Source: UPXZ01 sp049840795 (GTDB lineage Bacteria; Bacteroidota; Bacteroidia; Bacteroidales; Paludibacteraceae). From it: a stretch of 64,000 nt of DNA. Below, piece after piece: positions 10,688 to 19,271 of this stretch (the stretch's first letter is position 1; each line of letters opens with the position of its first letter). The DNA is taken from assembly GCA_049840795.1 (NCBI GenBank), contig JASGJK010000033.1, forward strand, positions 1 to 64,000, read 5' to 3'. A model generated the notes under the pieces. The model saw only the letters and a list, made by a program, of their open reading frames with translations, searched no databases and had not been told where the DNA came from. The translations under genes and the position numbers were made by a program.

Positions 10688-11344
10688 TTATTCTATTCTT
10701 TCAAAAACCTGTTTGTCAGCTATATAATTAAAAACCTCACCTGTTTCAATCACGTAGTACCAACCAAGGATATTCAATTTCTTTTTATCAAAACGTTCTT
10801 TAATATACGGAAAAGTCAATAAATGGTTCATTTGTTCCACTACGTTGAGTTGCGCCGTTAATTCATCTCGCTCGGCAATTTTTAGATTTTCGGTTCGGAG
10901 CTTTGTTTTTACCTGCAAAATAACCGGATGAGCTAATTCCAACCATTTTTTTGTCATCGGCAAGTGCTTCATTTCGCTTTTGTTAGAAAAAAGTGCTTTG
11001 CAACCTCCGCAGTTTGAATGTCCGCAAATGATAATATTTTCAACATTGAGCACATTTACAGCATATTCAATAGCCGATGATGTTGCCAAATGGGTATCAA
11101 TGCTTTCTCTATAATAAGGAACCAAATTCGCTACGTTTCTGATAATAAACAATTCGCCCGGAAGCGATTTGGTAATCAAATTGGGCACCACGCGCGAATC
11201 GGAACATCCAATAAACAGTGTATGCGGATTTTGGTTACTTTCCAATTCTTGAAATACTTCAAAATGATGCACAAAATCATTCTGGCGAAACTCTTTTACC
11301 CCTTCAAAAAGGCGTTGCGATTTTTTATTTTTGTTGAAATTCAT
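10688..11344 (-). CDS. Beta-class carbonic anhydrase
   Basis: 218 residues from the ATG at 11344. Zinc and active-site motifs of beta carbonic anhydrases are present: GCSDSR (Cys and Asp-Arg pair, about residue 44) and CGHSNCGG (His and second Cys, about 103). It interconverts CO2 and bicarbonate in the cytoplasm. The start at 11344 overlaps the stop of the DUF1294 gene upstream as ATGA, which indicates translational coupling and rules against a longer frame starting at 11398. Confidence 0.92.
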   Translation of the reverse strand: MNFNKNKKSQRLFEGVKEFRQNDFVHHFEVFQELESNQNPHTLFIGCSDSRVVPNLITKSLPGELFIIRNVANLVPYYRESIDTHLATSSAIEYAVNVLNVENIIICGHSNCGGCKALFSNKSEMKHLPMTKKWLELAHPVILQVKTKLRTENLKIAERDELTAQLNVVEQMNHLLTFPYIKERFDKKKLNILGWYYVIETGEVFNYIADKQVFERIE

Positions 11345-11625
11345 ACATTTGCCAATCGATAAAAAGCAAATTTTATCATCAAAAAAGCAAAAATCCATAC
11401 TATCAAAATCAAATAAGTGACTATGTAATATTTGAACTTTCGGTTTTTGTGATGAATAAGATACATTAATATCATTACAACAAAAACGCCTCCCAACAGT
11501 TCAAAAAAATGGAGCGTATATTCGGGCACTCTCCTTGCCGATTTTTGAGCAGAAATTTTATCGTAAATAAATAAAACTGCCGTAATTAAACTGATAATTA
11601 TCAAATATATAAAGAAGAATTTCAT
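11341..11625 (-). CDS. DUF1294 family small membrane protein
   Basis: 94 residues with three or four hydrophobic segments. The family pattern is visible: YDKISAQKSARRVPE, then LLGG and HHKNRKFKY. The function of DUF1294 is unknown. Its stop overlaps the carbonic anhydrase start (ATGA), so the two are cotranslated. Confidence 0.8.
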   Translation of the reverse strand: MKFFFIYLIIISLITAVLFIYDKISAQKSARRVPEYTLHFFELLGGVFVVMILMYLIHHKNRKFKYYIVTYLILIVWIFAFLMIKFAFYRLANV

Positions 11626-11666
11626 TTTTATATTCTAAAAGACCCCTGTGGAAGGTTTTGGGGTTT

Positions 11667-12344
11667 TTACTCCTCCAGCAAATCGGGTCGTAATAGTTTT
11701 GTTCTTTCTACTGATTGCCGGTGAAGCCACTCTTCAATTTTCGCCTGATGTCCCGAAAGCAGAATATCGGGCACTTTCCACCCTTTGTACTCTGCCGGAC
11801 GCGTATAAACGGGTGGCGCAAGTAGATTATCTTGAAAACTATCCGACAATGCCGATGTTTCATCGCTGATAGCGCCGGGGATTAAACGTACAATGGCATC
11901 CGTCATCATCGCAGCTGGTATTTCTCCTCCGGTGAGCACAAAATCGCCGATGCTTATCTCTTTGGTAATCAAATGTTCGCGAATACGATGGTCAATGCCC
12001 TTGTAGTGACCGCAAAGAATAATCAAATTTTCTGCCATTGAGTAGAGATTGGCTAACTTCTGATTGAACTTTTCACCATCAGGCGATGTGTAAATGACTT
12101 CATCGTAGTTTCGTTCCGATTTCAATTTTGTGATGGTATTGTCAATCGGTTCAATTTGGAGCACCATGCCGGCTCCAAATCCAAAAGCATAATCGTCCAC
12201 ACGGCGGTGTTTGTCTTGAGTGTAATCACGTAAATTGTGCACATAAATATCCACCAAGCCTTTTTCTTTGGCACGTTTCACAATGGAAAAATTCAACGGA
12301 CTTTCCAGCAACTCAGGCACAGCAGAGATAATATCTATTCGCAT
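11667..12344 (-). CDS. trmD: tRNA (guanine37-N1)-methyltransferase
   Basis: 225 residues. TrmD adds the N1 methyl group to G37 of tRNAs using S-adenosylmethionine and prevents +1 frameshifting. Seen: the start block MRIDIISAVPELL, the CGHYKGIDHRI loop, the SIGDFVLTGGE trefoil-knot SAM site, and the C-terminal helical part with SGHQAKIEEW. The ATG at 12344 is chosen because family members begin exactly at MRID; the in-frame ATG seven codons earlier is unlikely. A GC-rich hairpin at 11640-11668 may end the transcript. Confidence 0.95.
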   Translation of the reverse strand: MRIDIISAVPELLESPLNFSIVKRAKEKGLVDIYVHNLRDYTQDKHRRVDDYAFGFGAGMVLQIEPIDNTITKLKSERNYDEVIYTSPDGEKFNQKLANLYSMAENLIILCGHYKGIDHRIREHLITKEISIGDFVLTGGEIPAAMMTDAIVRLIPGAISDETSALSDSFQDNLLAPPVYTRPAEYKGWKVPDILLSGHQAKIEEWLHRQSVERTKLLRPDLLEE

Positions 12345-12489
12345 AAAATTAAATCGTTTGTGCAAAATTACGAAAAAGAATCAAGAACTAAGATAAATAG
12401 GGCAAGTTTGATAATTTCAATGTTTTGTGTGCTATTGTCAGGCTATTCGGTCATTGTGACAGATGATGGCGAAAATGAAACCCGAAACT

Positions 12490-12520
12490 TTTGAATTTAA
12501 CAACTTTTCTCGTATATTTG
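12490..12520 (+). promoter_or_regulatory. Promoter of the gldE operon
   Basis: TTTG at 12490-12493, a 19-bp spacer and TATATTTG at 12513-12520 match the Bacteroidota promoter pattern. It lies 39 bp before the gldE reading frame. Confidence 0.7.
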
Positions 12521-12558
12521 CATTGTATTTTATCGTTTAATTTAATAAAGATAAAACT

Positions 12559-13908
12559 TTGGAATCAGGTATTCTTTACAACCTTTTCGGTTTGATAGAA
12601 ATAAAACCGTTTGAAATATCCTGCATCGTATTTTTAGCGCTGGCATTGATATTTTTGTTTTTTTCTCTGCTTTTGACAGGTTCAGAAGTCGCTTATTTTT
12701 CGTTGACCGATGAAACTTTAAACGAAATGATTGATAATGAGGATAAACGAAGCAAAACAGCCTTAAAATTATTACAAACACCACAAAAGCTGCTTGCCAC
12801 GGTTTTAATTTCCGATACGTTTATCAAAATAGCATTCATTGTTTTCTTCTCCGCGTTTCTCACTTCGGTTTTCAATTTTGAATATATTTCAACATTAAGC
12901 GGATTTCTTATTCAGCTAACAATCATTATGTTGTTTATTTTGCTGTATGCTGAAACTATCCCTAAGGTGTATGCTTCGCAATATCCGCATAAGATAGTGC
13001 GAAGAAGTGCTCTTACGCTATCTTTTCTTCAAAATTTCTTAAAACCGTTTGTGAACTTACTGGTAAACTCCACTTCGCTCGTGAACGAGAAAATTACTAA
13101 AAATCTAAACAGCAATATATCACGCGAGGAACTCACTTACGCGCTTGAGATGGCATCGAACTCACAAGAAGAAGACAAAGAAATTCTTGAAGGTATAATC
13201 AAATTCAGCAATATAAAAGTATCGGACATTATGACGTCGCGTGTGGATATGGTGGACATCGATATTAAAAGTAATTTCAAACAAGTGCTTGACATTATTA
13301 TAGAATCGGGATATTCGCGTATCCCGGTGTATGCCGGCTCACACGACAATATTAAAGGTGTTATTTTCAGTAAAGATTTACTGCCTCATCTTGATAAACC
13401 GGTTTCGTTTCGCTGGCAAACGTTGGTAAGACCTCCATATTATGTACCTGAAACCAAGAAGATAGATAATCTGCTGAGCGAATTTCAGGAGAACCACGTA
13501 CATTTAGCTGTTGTTGTTGATGAGTATGGAGGTACTTCGGGATTAGTGACGATGGAAGATATTATGGAAGAGATTGTGGGTGATATAAACGATGAATATG
13601 ATGAAGAAGAAACATTATACAATAAAGTGGACAATCAAAACTTTGTTTTTGAAGCCAAAATTTTGTTGAATGATTTTTATAAAGTAACCGATATTGAAGA
13701 AGAAGACTTTGTTAAAGTAACCGACGATGTTGAAACACTTGCCGGTTTGATATTGGAACTGAAAGGCGAAATTCCTAAAAAAGGAGATAAAATAAGTTAC
13801 GGAAGATACGATTTTGAGATATTAGCCGTTGACAAAAGAAGAATACAAAAAATAAAACTCCATATAAAAACCGATGAAGAAATTAAAAATGAAGATGCTA
13901 AAAAATAA
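12559..13908 (+). CDS. gldE: Gliding-associated CBS/CorC-type membrane protein GldE
   Basis: 449 residues. A DUF21 membrane domain (about 20-190, four hydrophobic spans) is followed by a pair of CBS domains (about 205-335, with MTSRVDMVDI and EYGGTSGLVTMEDIMEEIVGD in part) and a C-terminal CorC/HlyC domain. The family is related to magnesium/cobalt efflux regulators. It is called GldE and not a generic hemolysin because the next gene is gldD, the conserved gldE-gldD pair of Bacteroidota. GldE supports GldD in gliding-type secretion. The initiation codon reads as TTG or ATG-like at this point and is the least certain part. First gene of a four-gene operon. Confidence 0.88.
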   Translation: MESGILYNLFGLIEIKPFEISCIVFLALALIFLFFSLLLTGSEVAYFSLTDETLNEMIDNEDKRSKTALKLLQTPQKLLATVLISDTFIKIAFIVFFSAFLTSVFNFEYISTLSGFLIQLTIIMLFILLYAETIPKVYASQYPHKIVRRSALTLSFLQNFLKPFVNLLVNSTSLVNEKITKNLNSNISREELTYALEMASNSQEEDKEILEGIIKFSNIKVSDIMTSRVDMVDIDIKSNFKQVLDIIIESGYSRIPVYAGSHDNIKGVIFSKDLLPHLDKPVSFRWQTLVRPPYYVPETKKIDNLLSEFQENHVHLAVVVDEYGGTSGLVTMEDIMEEIVGDINDEYDEEETLYNKVDNQNFVFEAKILLNDFYKVTDIEEEDFVKVTDDVETLAGLILELKGEIPKKGDKISYGRYDFEILAVDKRRIQKIKLHIKTDEEIKNEDAKK

Positions 13909-14485
13909 AAAGAATATCCTGTTTGCCGGTATTCTTGTGTCTTTGTTTTCTCTATCGTTAAGTTGTTCAAAAACGCCTGTACCTCGTCCTTACGGTTATT
14001 ATAGGGTAGATTTGCCACCGCATGAGTATGAGTCATTCGACTCGACAGCGTTACCTTATTCTTTTGACAAATCAACCATAGCGCAAATTAGACCAAGGCT
14101 TCAAAAAGGTGAAGAATATTGGATTGATATTATTTATCCTACATTAAATGCCTGTGTTTATTGTAGTTACAAGCCTATACATTCCGATTTATTCAATTTA
14201 TTGGAAGATACCCGCAGGATAGTATATAAACATACCGTAAAAGCAGATGCCATTGACGAAAAACTATACGAAAACACCGGGAAGCACACTTACGGAATAT
14301 TTTACGATTTAGCAGGAAATACAGCCTCGCAAATACAATTTGTTTTGACTGACAGTGTACACCATTTTTTCCGTGCGGCGCTGTACTTTGAGAATGTACC
14401 CAATAAAGACTCTATCGCTCCGATGGCTGCCTACATAAAGCAGGATATGATACGGATGATGGAAAGTTTTGAATGGAAAAAATAA
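13874..14485 (+). CDS. gldD: Gliding motility lipoprotein GldD
   Basis: About 197-203 residues with a lipoprotein signal: a hydrophobic run ending LSLSC. The mature part opens with KTPVPRPYGYYRVDLP, characteristic of GldD, an outer-membrane/periplasmic lipoprotein needed for gliding and type IX secretion in flavobacteria. The reading frame overlaps gldE; three ATGs (13874, 13889, 13895) are possible and I cannot decide, though 13895 leaves the shortest overlap. No motility has to be inferred, since gldD-like genes also occur in non-gliding relatives. Confidence 0.88.
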   Translation: MKKLKMKMLKNKKNILFAGILVSLFSLSLSCSKTPVPRPYGYYRVDLPPHEYESFDSTALPYSFDKSTIAQIRPRLQKGEEYWIDIIYPTLNACVYCSYKPIHSDLFNLLEDTRRIVYKHTVKADAIDEKLYENTGKHTYGIFYDLAGNTASQIQFVLTDSVHHFFRAALYFENVPNKDSIAPMAAYIKQDMIRMMESFEWKK

Positions 14486-14489
14486 ACGA

Positions 14490-15122
14490 ATGACCAATTA
14501 CCAATTGATTCAACATAACGAAACCTGTATCTGTGTTTTTGAAAACAAATACTCCTCGGAAGAGTTGTTAAACTTCTCGGACAATATTGCTTTGTATAAA
14601 GACGAGTTGGAACTATTTTCCGGAGAAAAAAGGAGAAAAGAATACCTCGGATTACGTTTTGCTTTAAAAAAATGCCTTGACAATCAAGAGTATAAAGTCA
14701 TTTATTCAAAAGAAGGAAAACCGCTATTGGAAAACGGAAAATTCCATGTCAGTTTCTCGCATGCCGGTATTTGGAATGCTGCCGTTTCAAATCCCGGTAA
14801 AAAAGTAGGCATTGATATCGAAATTCCAACGGAAAAATTAAGACGTATTTACGAAAAGTTTTTGAGTAACGAAGAACAGAATAATTTTCCACAAACTTGT
14901 GATTTAGAAACACTTTGCCTGCTTTGGTCGAGTAAAGAGGTTTTGTTTAAAATTATAGGGAATAAAGCCGTTGATTTTGCCGCGCAATTACGGATTTTCC
15001 CTTTTGAAAAAAAAGAGAGCGGTAAAATAAACGCCCTACATTTAGTCAGCGGTAAAAATTATACACTTTTTTATAAAATAACTCCCGATTTTGTAATCGT
15101 TTTTGGAACAGAAACAGAGTGA
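14490..15122 (+). CDS. 4'-phosphopantetheinyl transferase (Sfp-like)
   Basis: 210 residues. It transfers phosphopantetheine from coenzyme A to a carrier-protein serine. The two family motifs are clear: VGIDIE at residues 106-111 (Mg binding) and WSSKEVLFK at 146-154. FSHAG upstream fits the substrate site. It starts four bases after gldD, and its stop overlaps the next gene's GTG start as GTGA. Whether it serves fatty-acid ACP or a secondary pathway cannot be told. Confidence 0.88.
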   Translation: MTNYQLIQHNETCICVFENKYSSEELLNFSDNIALYKDELELFSGEKRRKEYLGLRFALKKCLDNQEYKVIYSKEGKPLLENGKFHVSFSHAGIWNAAVSNPGKKVGIDIEIPTEKLRRIYEKFLSNEEQNNFPQTCDLETLCLLWSSKEVLFKIIGNKAVDFAAQLRIFPFEKKESGKINALHLVSGKNYTLFYKITPDFVIVFGTETE

Positions 15123-15853
15123 ACATCTATCAATCAATACAAACAAACGTACGGCGCCAAAAGAAAATGCTTATCGTCTTACTTGATCCCGATAAATTTA
15201 CGGGAGAAGTCAGAACGAAGGTACTGGAAGAGTTTTCTGCTTTCATACCTGATTTTATTTTTATTGGTGGCAGCAAAACGACCAATAGTGTAAGTGAGTT
15301 ACTAACATCACTCCGTCACATAAACGTTCCTAAGGTATTGTTTCCCGGAGATGCCTCTCAATTTACGTCCGAAGCGGACGCGTTGCTTTTTTTATCGTTA
15401 ATCTCGGGTAGAAATGCCGATTACATTATAGGTCAGCACGTAACATCTGCCAAGAGAATTAAAGAATCGGGTATTGAAGTCATTCCAACAGCGTATATTT
15501 TAATCGACGGAGGGAAAGAAACTGCTGTTAAAAAAGTGAGTAAAACAATGCCTATCGCAGCCGATGATATTGAAACGGGAGTTGCCACAGCTGTTGCCGG
15601 CGAATTGCTCGGACTTAAATTAACTTACTTGGAAGCTGGTAGCGGCGCCAATCAACCGGTAGTTGCCGAGATGATCGCAGCTGTAAAGAAAGCGATTTCC
15701 CACCCGTTAATCGTGGGAGGAGGTATTAAATCTACTGCACAATTGCAACAAGCATACGATGCCGGCGCTGATTTGGTAGTGGTTGGTAATTTGTTTGAGA
15801 CCCATCCGGAAAAAATATCGAAATTTATATCATACGTAAACCGCGACAAATAA
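15119..15853 (+). CDS. Geranylgeranylglyceryl phosphate synthase (bacterial GGGPS/PcrB family)
   Basis: 244 residues in a TIM-barrel fold pattern: LLDPDK (about 22), IGGSKTT (about 49), TYLEAGSGA (about 169), VGGGIKS (about 199) and GADLVVVGNLFE. These are the phosphate- and prenyl-binding motifs of GGGPS, which joins an isoprenoid diphosphate to sn-glycerol-1-phosphate through an ether bond, the committed step of archaeal-type lipids. Group II enzymes of this kind are known in Bacteroidota, with unsettled lipid products. The start is GTG at 15119, overlapping the PPTase stop. Confidence 0.9.
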   Translation: MNIYQSIQTNVRRQKKMLIVLLDPDKFTGEVRTKVLEEFSAFIPDFIFIGGSKTTNSVSELLTSLRHINVPKVLFPGDASQFTSEADALLFLSLISGRNADYIIGQHVTSAKRIKESGIEVIPTAYILIDGGKETAVKKVSKTMPIAADDIETGVATAVAGELLGLKLTYLEAGSGANQPVVAEMIAAVKKAISHPLIVGGGIKSTAQLQQAYDAGADLVVVGNLFETHPEKISKFISYVNRDK

Positions 15854-15924
15854 AAACCGGTCATTTTTATTCGTCCGTTTTTCTCGTTTTCGAAACTAAG
15901 TGATAATCTGAGTCTCCACTGAAA

Positions 15925-17067
15925 TTATCGTGCGTAATAACTTCTCACAAAACTCACCGTTTGGTCAAAAATAGGCTTGGTGAACTCAATAAACAAATCC
16001 TGATTGGCGGGAGGCATTACGGCATCACTGTTATTGGTCATTTGGAGTTGTTTGCTGGTAAGTGCCCTTTCGTCTCCTTTGTAAGTAGCCCATTCGTTAT
16101 ACCAAACAAATTGTCCCGGAAAGTTTTTGTTTTCCAGCGTACGATTGTTGTATGCGTCAATGATTCGTACGTTAAGTACGCCACCGGAAATCACTTCCCG
16201 TCTGAAAACGGTAAATTGCGCTTTTACAGTTCCGTAAACATTATGATTGGTGCCGTTTATTTTGGTTGTACCCACCAATACGCTGTCTTTGCTGATTTCC
16301 GTGGTGCTTTTGCTTTCACGTATATTACCCACCGAGAAATCGTTGAAATCGAGTATGATGTATTGATCGGGCTGGCGAAGATTCTCATTTTTAGCCTCTT
16401 CGTAGGTGTAGAAACGAATAAAATTGTAGCTTGTAACCTTTGACATTTGCGCCATTAAATTATCGTAAAAAAAGTCGGCGGTAAGCTGGTATTTCGCCGA
16501 AGTGACGGGTTTCGAAACCACCACTTTGAGTGTGGCGAGGAAAAGAGCTTCTTGTAATTTTTTAGCTACATCCTTGTAGTTGTTTACATACGTGTCTGCA
16601 TCTTTGAAATGGTAATAAGCTTCTCTTGCTTTGAGAATGGTGTTTTGCGAGAGCGCTACCACCCCTAACTTATACGATTCTTCGGCAGCCAACTCCTTTG
16701 CTCTTTTTAGTTCGGAATAATATTGAGTCGGATTCGGAATAATTTCGAGCGCTTTCGGACAAGCGTAAATCGCATTGGCAAGGTCGTTCAAGTCGGTGTA
16801 TTCCTGCACAATTACCGCGTATTTGTTTGGCTGATTTACATCCATTGAGTTTTGAATATTGCGTAGCTTAGAACTTTGAGCAAGCGGATACGATTGCTTA
16901 AGGACTTGTTGTGCCTTTTTATTATCGGGTGAGGAGCGTAACCTGTTTACAGACTCCATCGTAGCACGATAATAATCTCCCTTTTGAAGCGCTTTTTTAC
17001 CGGTAGAGCAACTTACCATAATAAGTATAAAGACAATTGAAATGCAGGTGTAAATTGTTTTTATCAT
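15925..17067 (-). CDS. Large lipoprotein with TPR-like helical half, unknown function
   Basis: 380 residues from the ATG at 17067, with a lipoprotein signal ending IMVSC. The N-terminal half is helical with repeat-like spacing (GDYYRATMESVNRL, LANAIYACPKALEI), reminiscent of TPR repeats. The C-terminal half is rich in beta strands (YIILDFNDFSVGNI, YGTVKAQFTVFRREV). Start chosen because the 38 residues upstream in frame have no signal. A -7 box on the minus strand at 17323-17330 lies upstream, so the transcript would run through the MITE at 17189-17284. I do not recognise a function. Confidence 0.7.
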   Translation of the reverse strand: MIKTIYTCISIVFILIMVSCSTGKKALQKGDYYRATMESVNRLRSSPDNKKAQQVLKQSYPLAQSSKLRNIQNSMDVNQPNKYAVIVQEYTDLNDLANAIYACPKALEIIPNPTQYYSELKRAKELAAEESYKLGVVALSQNTILKAREAYYHFKDADTYVNNYKDVAKKLQEALFLATLKVVVSKPVTSAKYQLTADFFYDNLMAQMSKVTSYNFIRFYTYEEAKNENLRQPDQYIILDFNDFSVGNIRESKSTTEISKDSVLVGTTKINGTNHNVYGTVKAQFTVFRREVISGGVLNVRIIDAYNNRTLENKNFPGQFVWYNEWATYKGDERALTSKQLQMTNNSDAVMPPANQDLFIEFTKPIFDQTVSFVRSYYAR

Positions 17068-17188
17068 ACGTTTATAATTGTTTTTATTGTCACTGAAAAC
17101 TTGCACGTAATGTGTGTGTGTCCTACCGGAAATCTGGATTATTAGCCGTGCTTGTTTTTTGTTTACTATGGTTATATTCAATCACTTT

Positions 17189-17284
17189 AATGATTATCCG
17201 CAAAGCAACATAGTATATTTCTTCAGTTGCCACGCCTTAAAAGGCGTGGCAATTAATTTTTAGGTCACTTTACGGATAATCATA
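17189..17284. mobile_element. 96-bp MITE with IS1595-type ends
   Basis: The ends AATGATTATCCGCAAAG and its inverted partner CTTTACGGATAATCATA match the ends of the IS1595-family copy at 19272-20347. It is bounded by an 8-bp direct repeat ATCACTTT (17181-17188 and 17285-17292), the usual target duplication for that family. The middle is a 26-bp near-perfect palindrome (17227-17252). It has no coding capacity. Confidence 0.85.
17227..17252. repeat. Palindrome inside the MITE
   Basis: Two 12-base arms (TTGCCACGCCTT and its complement) separated by two bases. It would form a very stable hairpin in RNA or single-stranded DNA and may act as a terminator or block in the leader of the lipoprotein gene. 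Confidence 0.8.
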
Positions 17285-17322
17285 ATCACTTTTACATTAA
17301 CAAATCACGTAAAAATTTTGTG

Positions 17323-17330
17323 CAAAGGTA
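17323..17330 (-). promoter_or_regulatory. -7 box upstream of the lipoprotein gene
   Basis: TACCTTTG on the minus strand fits TAnnTTTG. A clear -33 element is not seen. Transcription from here reads through the MITE before the lipoprotein start. Confidence 0.45.
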
Positions 17331-17512
17331 TTATAAATAACGTATAAAAAAACATGTTAGAATATAAATAATAGAGATTATATAAATTAGAATGTTATAT
17401 GCCTAATATACAGTGGCTTTCAATTCTCCTAAATTCATTTTCTCCAAAGGTGACTTTTTGCATCATACGTATTATTGAAGTCCATTGTACTTCGCATTCC
17501 CCCTTAAAAAAG

Positions 17513-18934
17513 CTACTCTTTATACACATCTTCCAGTTCATCTAAAGCGAGTTCGAAAGCATCATATTTGACATAGAAAATATCCATCCCTTTCTTTATT
17601 GTAATATATCCGGGTGGTCCTTGACTACTGTATCCTGTCCATTTGCCTAACCTTGCCACAATCCATGCTGCCCATGCTAAAGTATTTATTATGAAAGGGT
17701 TTTTCTGCATCTCTGTTTTTCCTTCTAACCTGGGTTGAAGGATCTTTAAGAACGCTATTTGTTTGTTTGAAAAAGCCATTTTAGCTTCACAGTCTTCACG
17801 CTTTTGATCATAAGCTATCTTTATAATCATTATCTGCAAGGCTGCTTGTAAGCAAAACAACATCAGTCTTTTTAATCCCAATCCAGATTCAAGCTGAGAA
17901 GATTCAATATCTAAGCCATCAGATTTCAGTATTCGGAATAATTCTTCAATATACCACCTTGCACGATACCAATGAACGCATCGAGTGGCTTGTTCTACCG
18001 TGTCGATTTGGTGGGTTGTATACAACCTCCATTCAATTGGATCTTCGCCCGATGGAACTGTGTCTGGTCGTTCAACCACATAGATACAATTCATTTTTAT
18101 AGAAGCTGGATAATCCCCGACCGTTTGACTTCCACGTTTTATATCAACTGTTGTATAACGTAAATCTATTTTCGCCTTACGGCTTTTCCGCGATTTATTT
18201 CCTTTGATCTCAATTTCATAAGTATACTCAATTTTGCAACTCTGCATCTTATCCAACAGTAACATGTCATTTTCGCAAGTCAACCGGTTTGAACTGGAGC
18301 GAATAAGCAAATGAGTGTTCTCTGTTGGAATTGTGCAAAGAGCCTCATAAATATCTGATTCTCTGTCAGCGATCACTGTAATTATCGAAACCTTGGGTAG
18401 GTTTTTCCTACTTTCAGTTACGCTGCTAATCCAACGGAACGATTCCTTATCTTCGATAGGCAGCTTTTGGTAAGCTCGAGGGTTTTTCACAGGCTTTTCC
18501 CATTCTCGATTCCATAGTTTTACAGCACAAAATCCAATAGGCATATGTTTATCAGCATCTACTACCAACATCGGATGACAAAGATATCCAAGTGTATTGG
18601 GATGAATTCTACCTAAATCTGCATCTGAATCCTTAACCCTATCTCTATGCGAGTAATAATTAACTTCCGTAGTATCCTGAATACACAAAAGATGGTCTCC
18701 TACTATATTACTATTACAGGAATTGAATAAAGCTTCGCTAAGCTGCGTTTCACTACATTTTGTATTATTCAACATTCTATATGATCCAATCTTTTCTGTG
18801 TGCGTTATGCAACTCTGATTCACTATGGCTGAACCGCTGGTTATCAAATTTGATAAAAATAAATTTGCTCTTTTATCTATTCTTTTATCATTGAAATTAC
18901 CTTTAAAAAAACAACCTAATTCACTGTGCATCAT
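17513..18934 (-). CDS. IS4-family transposase, IS50-like
   Basis: About 473 residues; start probably the ATG at 18934 (an upstream in-frame ATG at 18961 adds nine residues). The DDE catalytic core is visible: a DTT after CIQ, an ADRESD block, and the IS4 signature YRARWYIEELFRILK whose spacing fits Y-x2-R-x3-E-x6-K exactly. An N-terminal domain like the Tn5 transposase DNA-binding region (FNDKRIDKRANLFLSNL) precedes it. The gene reads through without frameshift and the stop lies inside the left terminal repeat. It should be active on its own ends. Confidence 0.92.
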   Translation of the reverse strand: MMHSELGCFFKGNFNDKRIDKRANLFLSNLITSGSAIVNQSCITHTEKIGSYRMLNNTKCSETQLSEALFNSCNSNIVGDHLLCIQDTTEVNYYSHRDRVKDSDADLGRIHPNTLGYLCHPMLVVDADKHMPIGFCAVKLWNREWEKPVKNPRAYQKLPIEDKESFRWISSVTESRKNLPKVSIITVIADRESDIYEALCTIPTENTHLLIRSSSNRLTCENDMLLLDKMQSCKIEYTYEIEIKGNKSRKSRKAKIDLRYTTVDIKRGSQTVGDYPASIKMNCIYVVERPDTVPSGEDPIEWRLYTTHQIDTVEQATRCVHWYRARWYIEELFRILKSDGLDIESSQLESGLGLKRLMLFCLQAALQIMIIKIAYDQKREDCEAKMAFSNKQIAFLKILQPRLEGKTEMQKNPFIINTLAWAAWIVARLGKWTGYSSQGPPGYITIKKGMDIFYVKYDAFELALDELEDVYKE

Positions 18935-19083
18935 ATCATAAAGATACACAATAAACACCATAATAGCAAATTATCCGGATAGTAAATACACTCTGCATTA
19001 AGATATTACTGCTTTAAATCCTGCAACTAACTCCTACTCTTTTATTCATCCGATGAACAAAAAAAGATGTGTATAAAGAGTAG
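17513..19083 (-). mobile_element. IS4-family (IS50/Tn5-like) insertion sequence
   Basis: 1571 bp with inverted ends CTACTCTTTATACACATCTT at the left and the complement at 19064-19083 on the right; this is close to the Tn5 mosaic end. A 10-bp direct repeat CTTAAAAAAG flanks it (17503-17512 and 19084-19093). It carries one intact transposase. Confidence 0.92.
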
Positions 19084-19271
19084 CTTAAAAAAGGGTACTT
19101 TTTGCATCGTAATAAGTAGCATTGAAGATATCCGTCCATTGTACTCTGCATTCCCCCTTTGAAAAGGGGGGCAGGGGGATTGATTTATTTTTATAACTGA
19201 TTATCAATACTATAATCTTCTATTCTATATAATCTCTAATACGGATAAAAGACAGTCCATTTTAATTTTAT

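Larger units (their letters stand above)
17450..19160. repeat. Two degenerate direct-repeat units of about 65-70 bp flanking the IS4 element
   Basis: Left unit at about 17450-17505 and right unit at about 19095-19156 share ACTTTTTGCATC, TCCATTGTACT and GCATTCCCCC in the same order. Before insertion they would have been adjacent in tandem. The right unit runs on into a G/C tract (CCCCCTTTGAAAAGGGGGG), another small hairpin. Confidence 0.7.

Noticed and set aside
15961..16443. Plus-strand ORF of 160 codons
   Set aside because: Antisense shadow of the lipoprotein gene 15925-17067.
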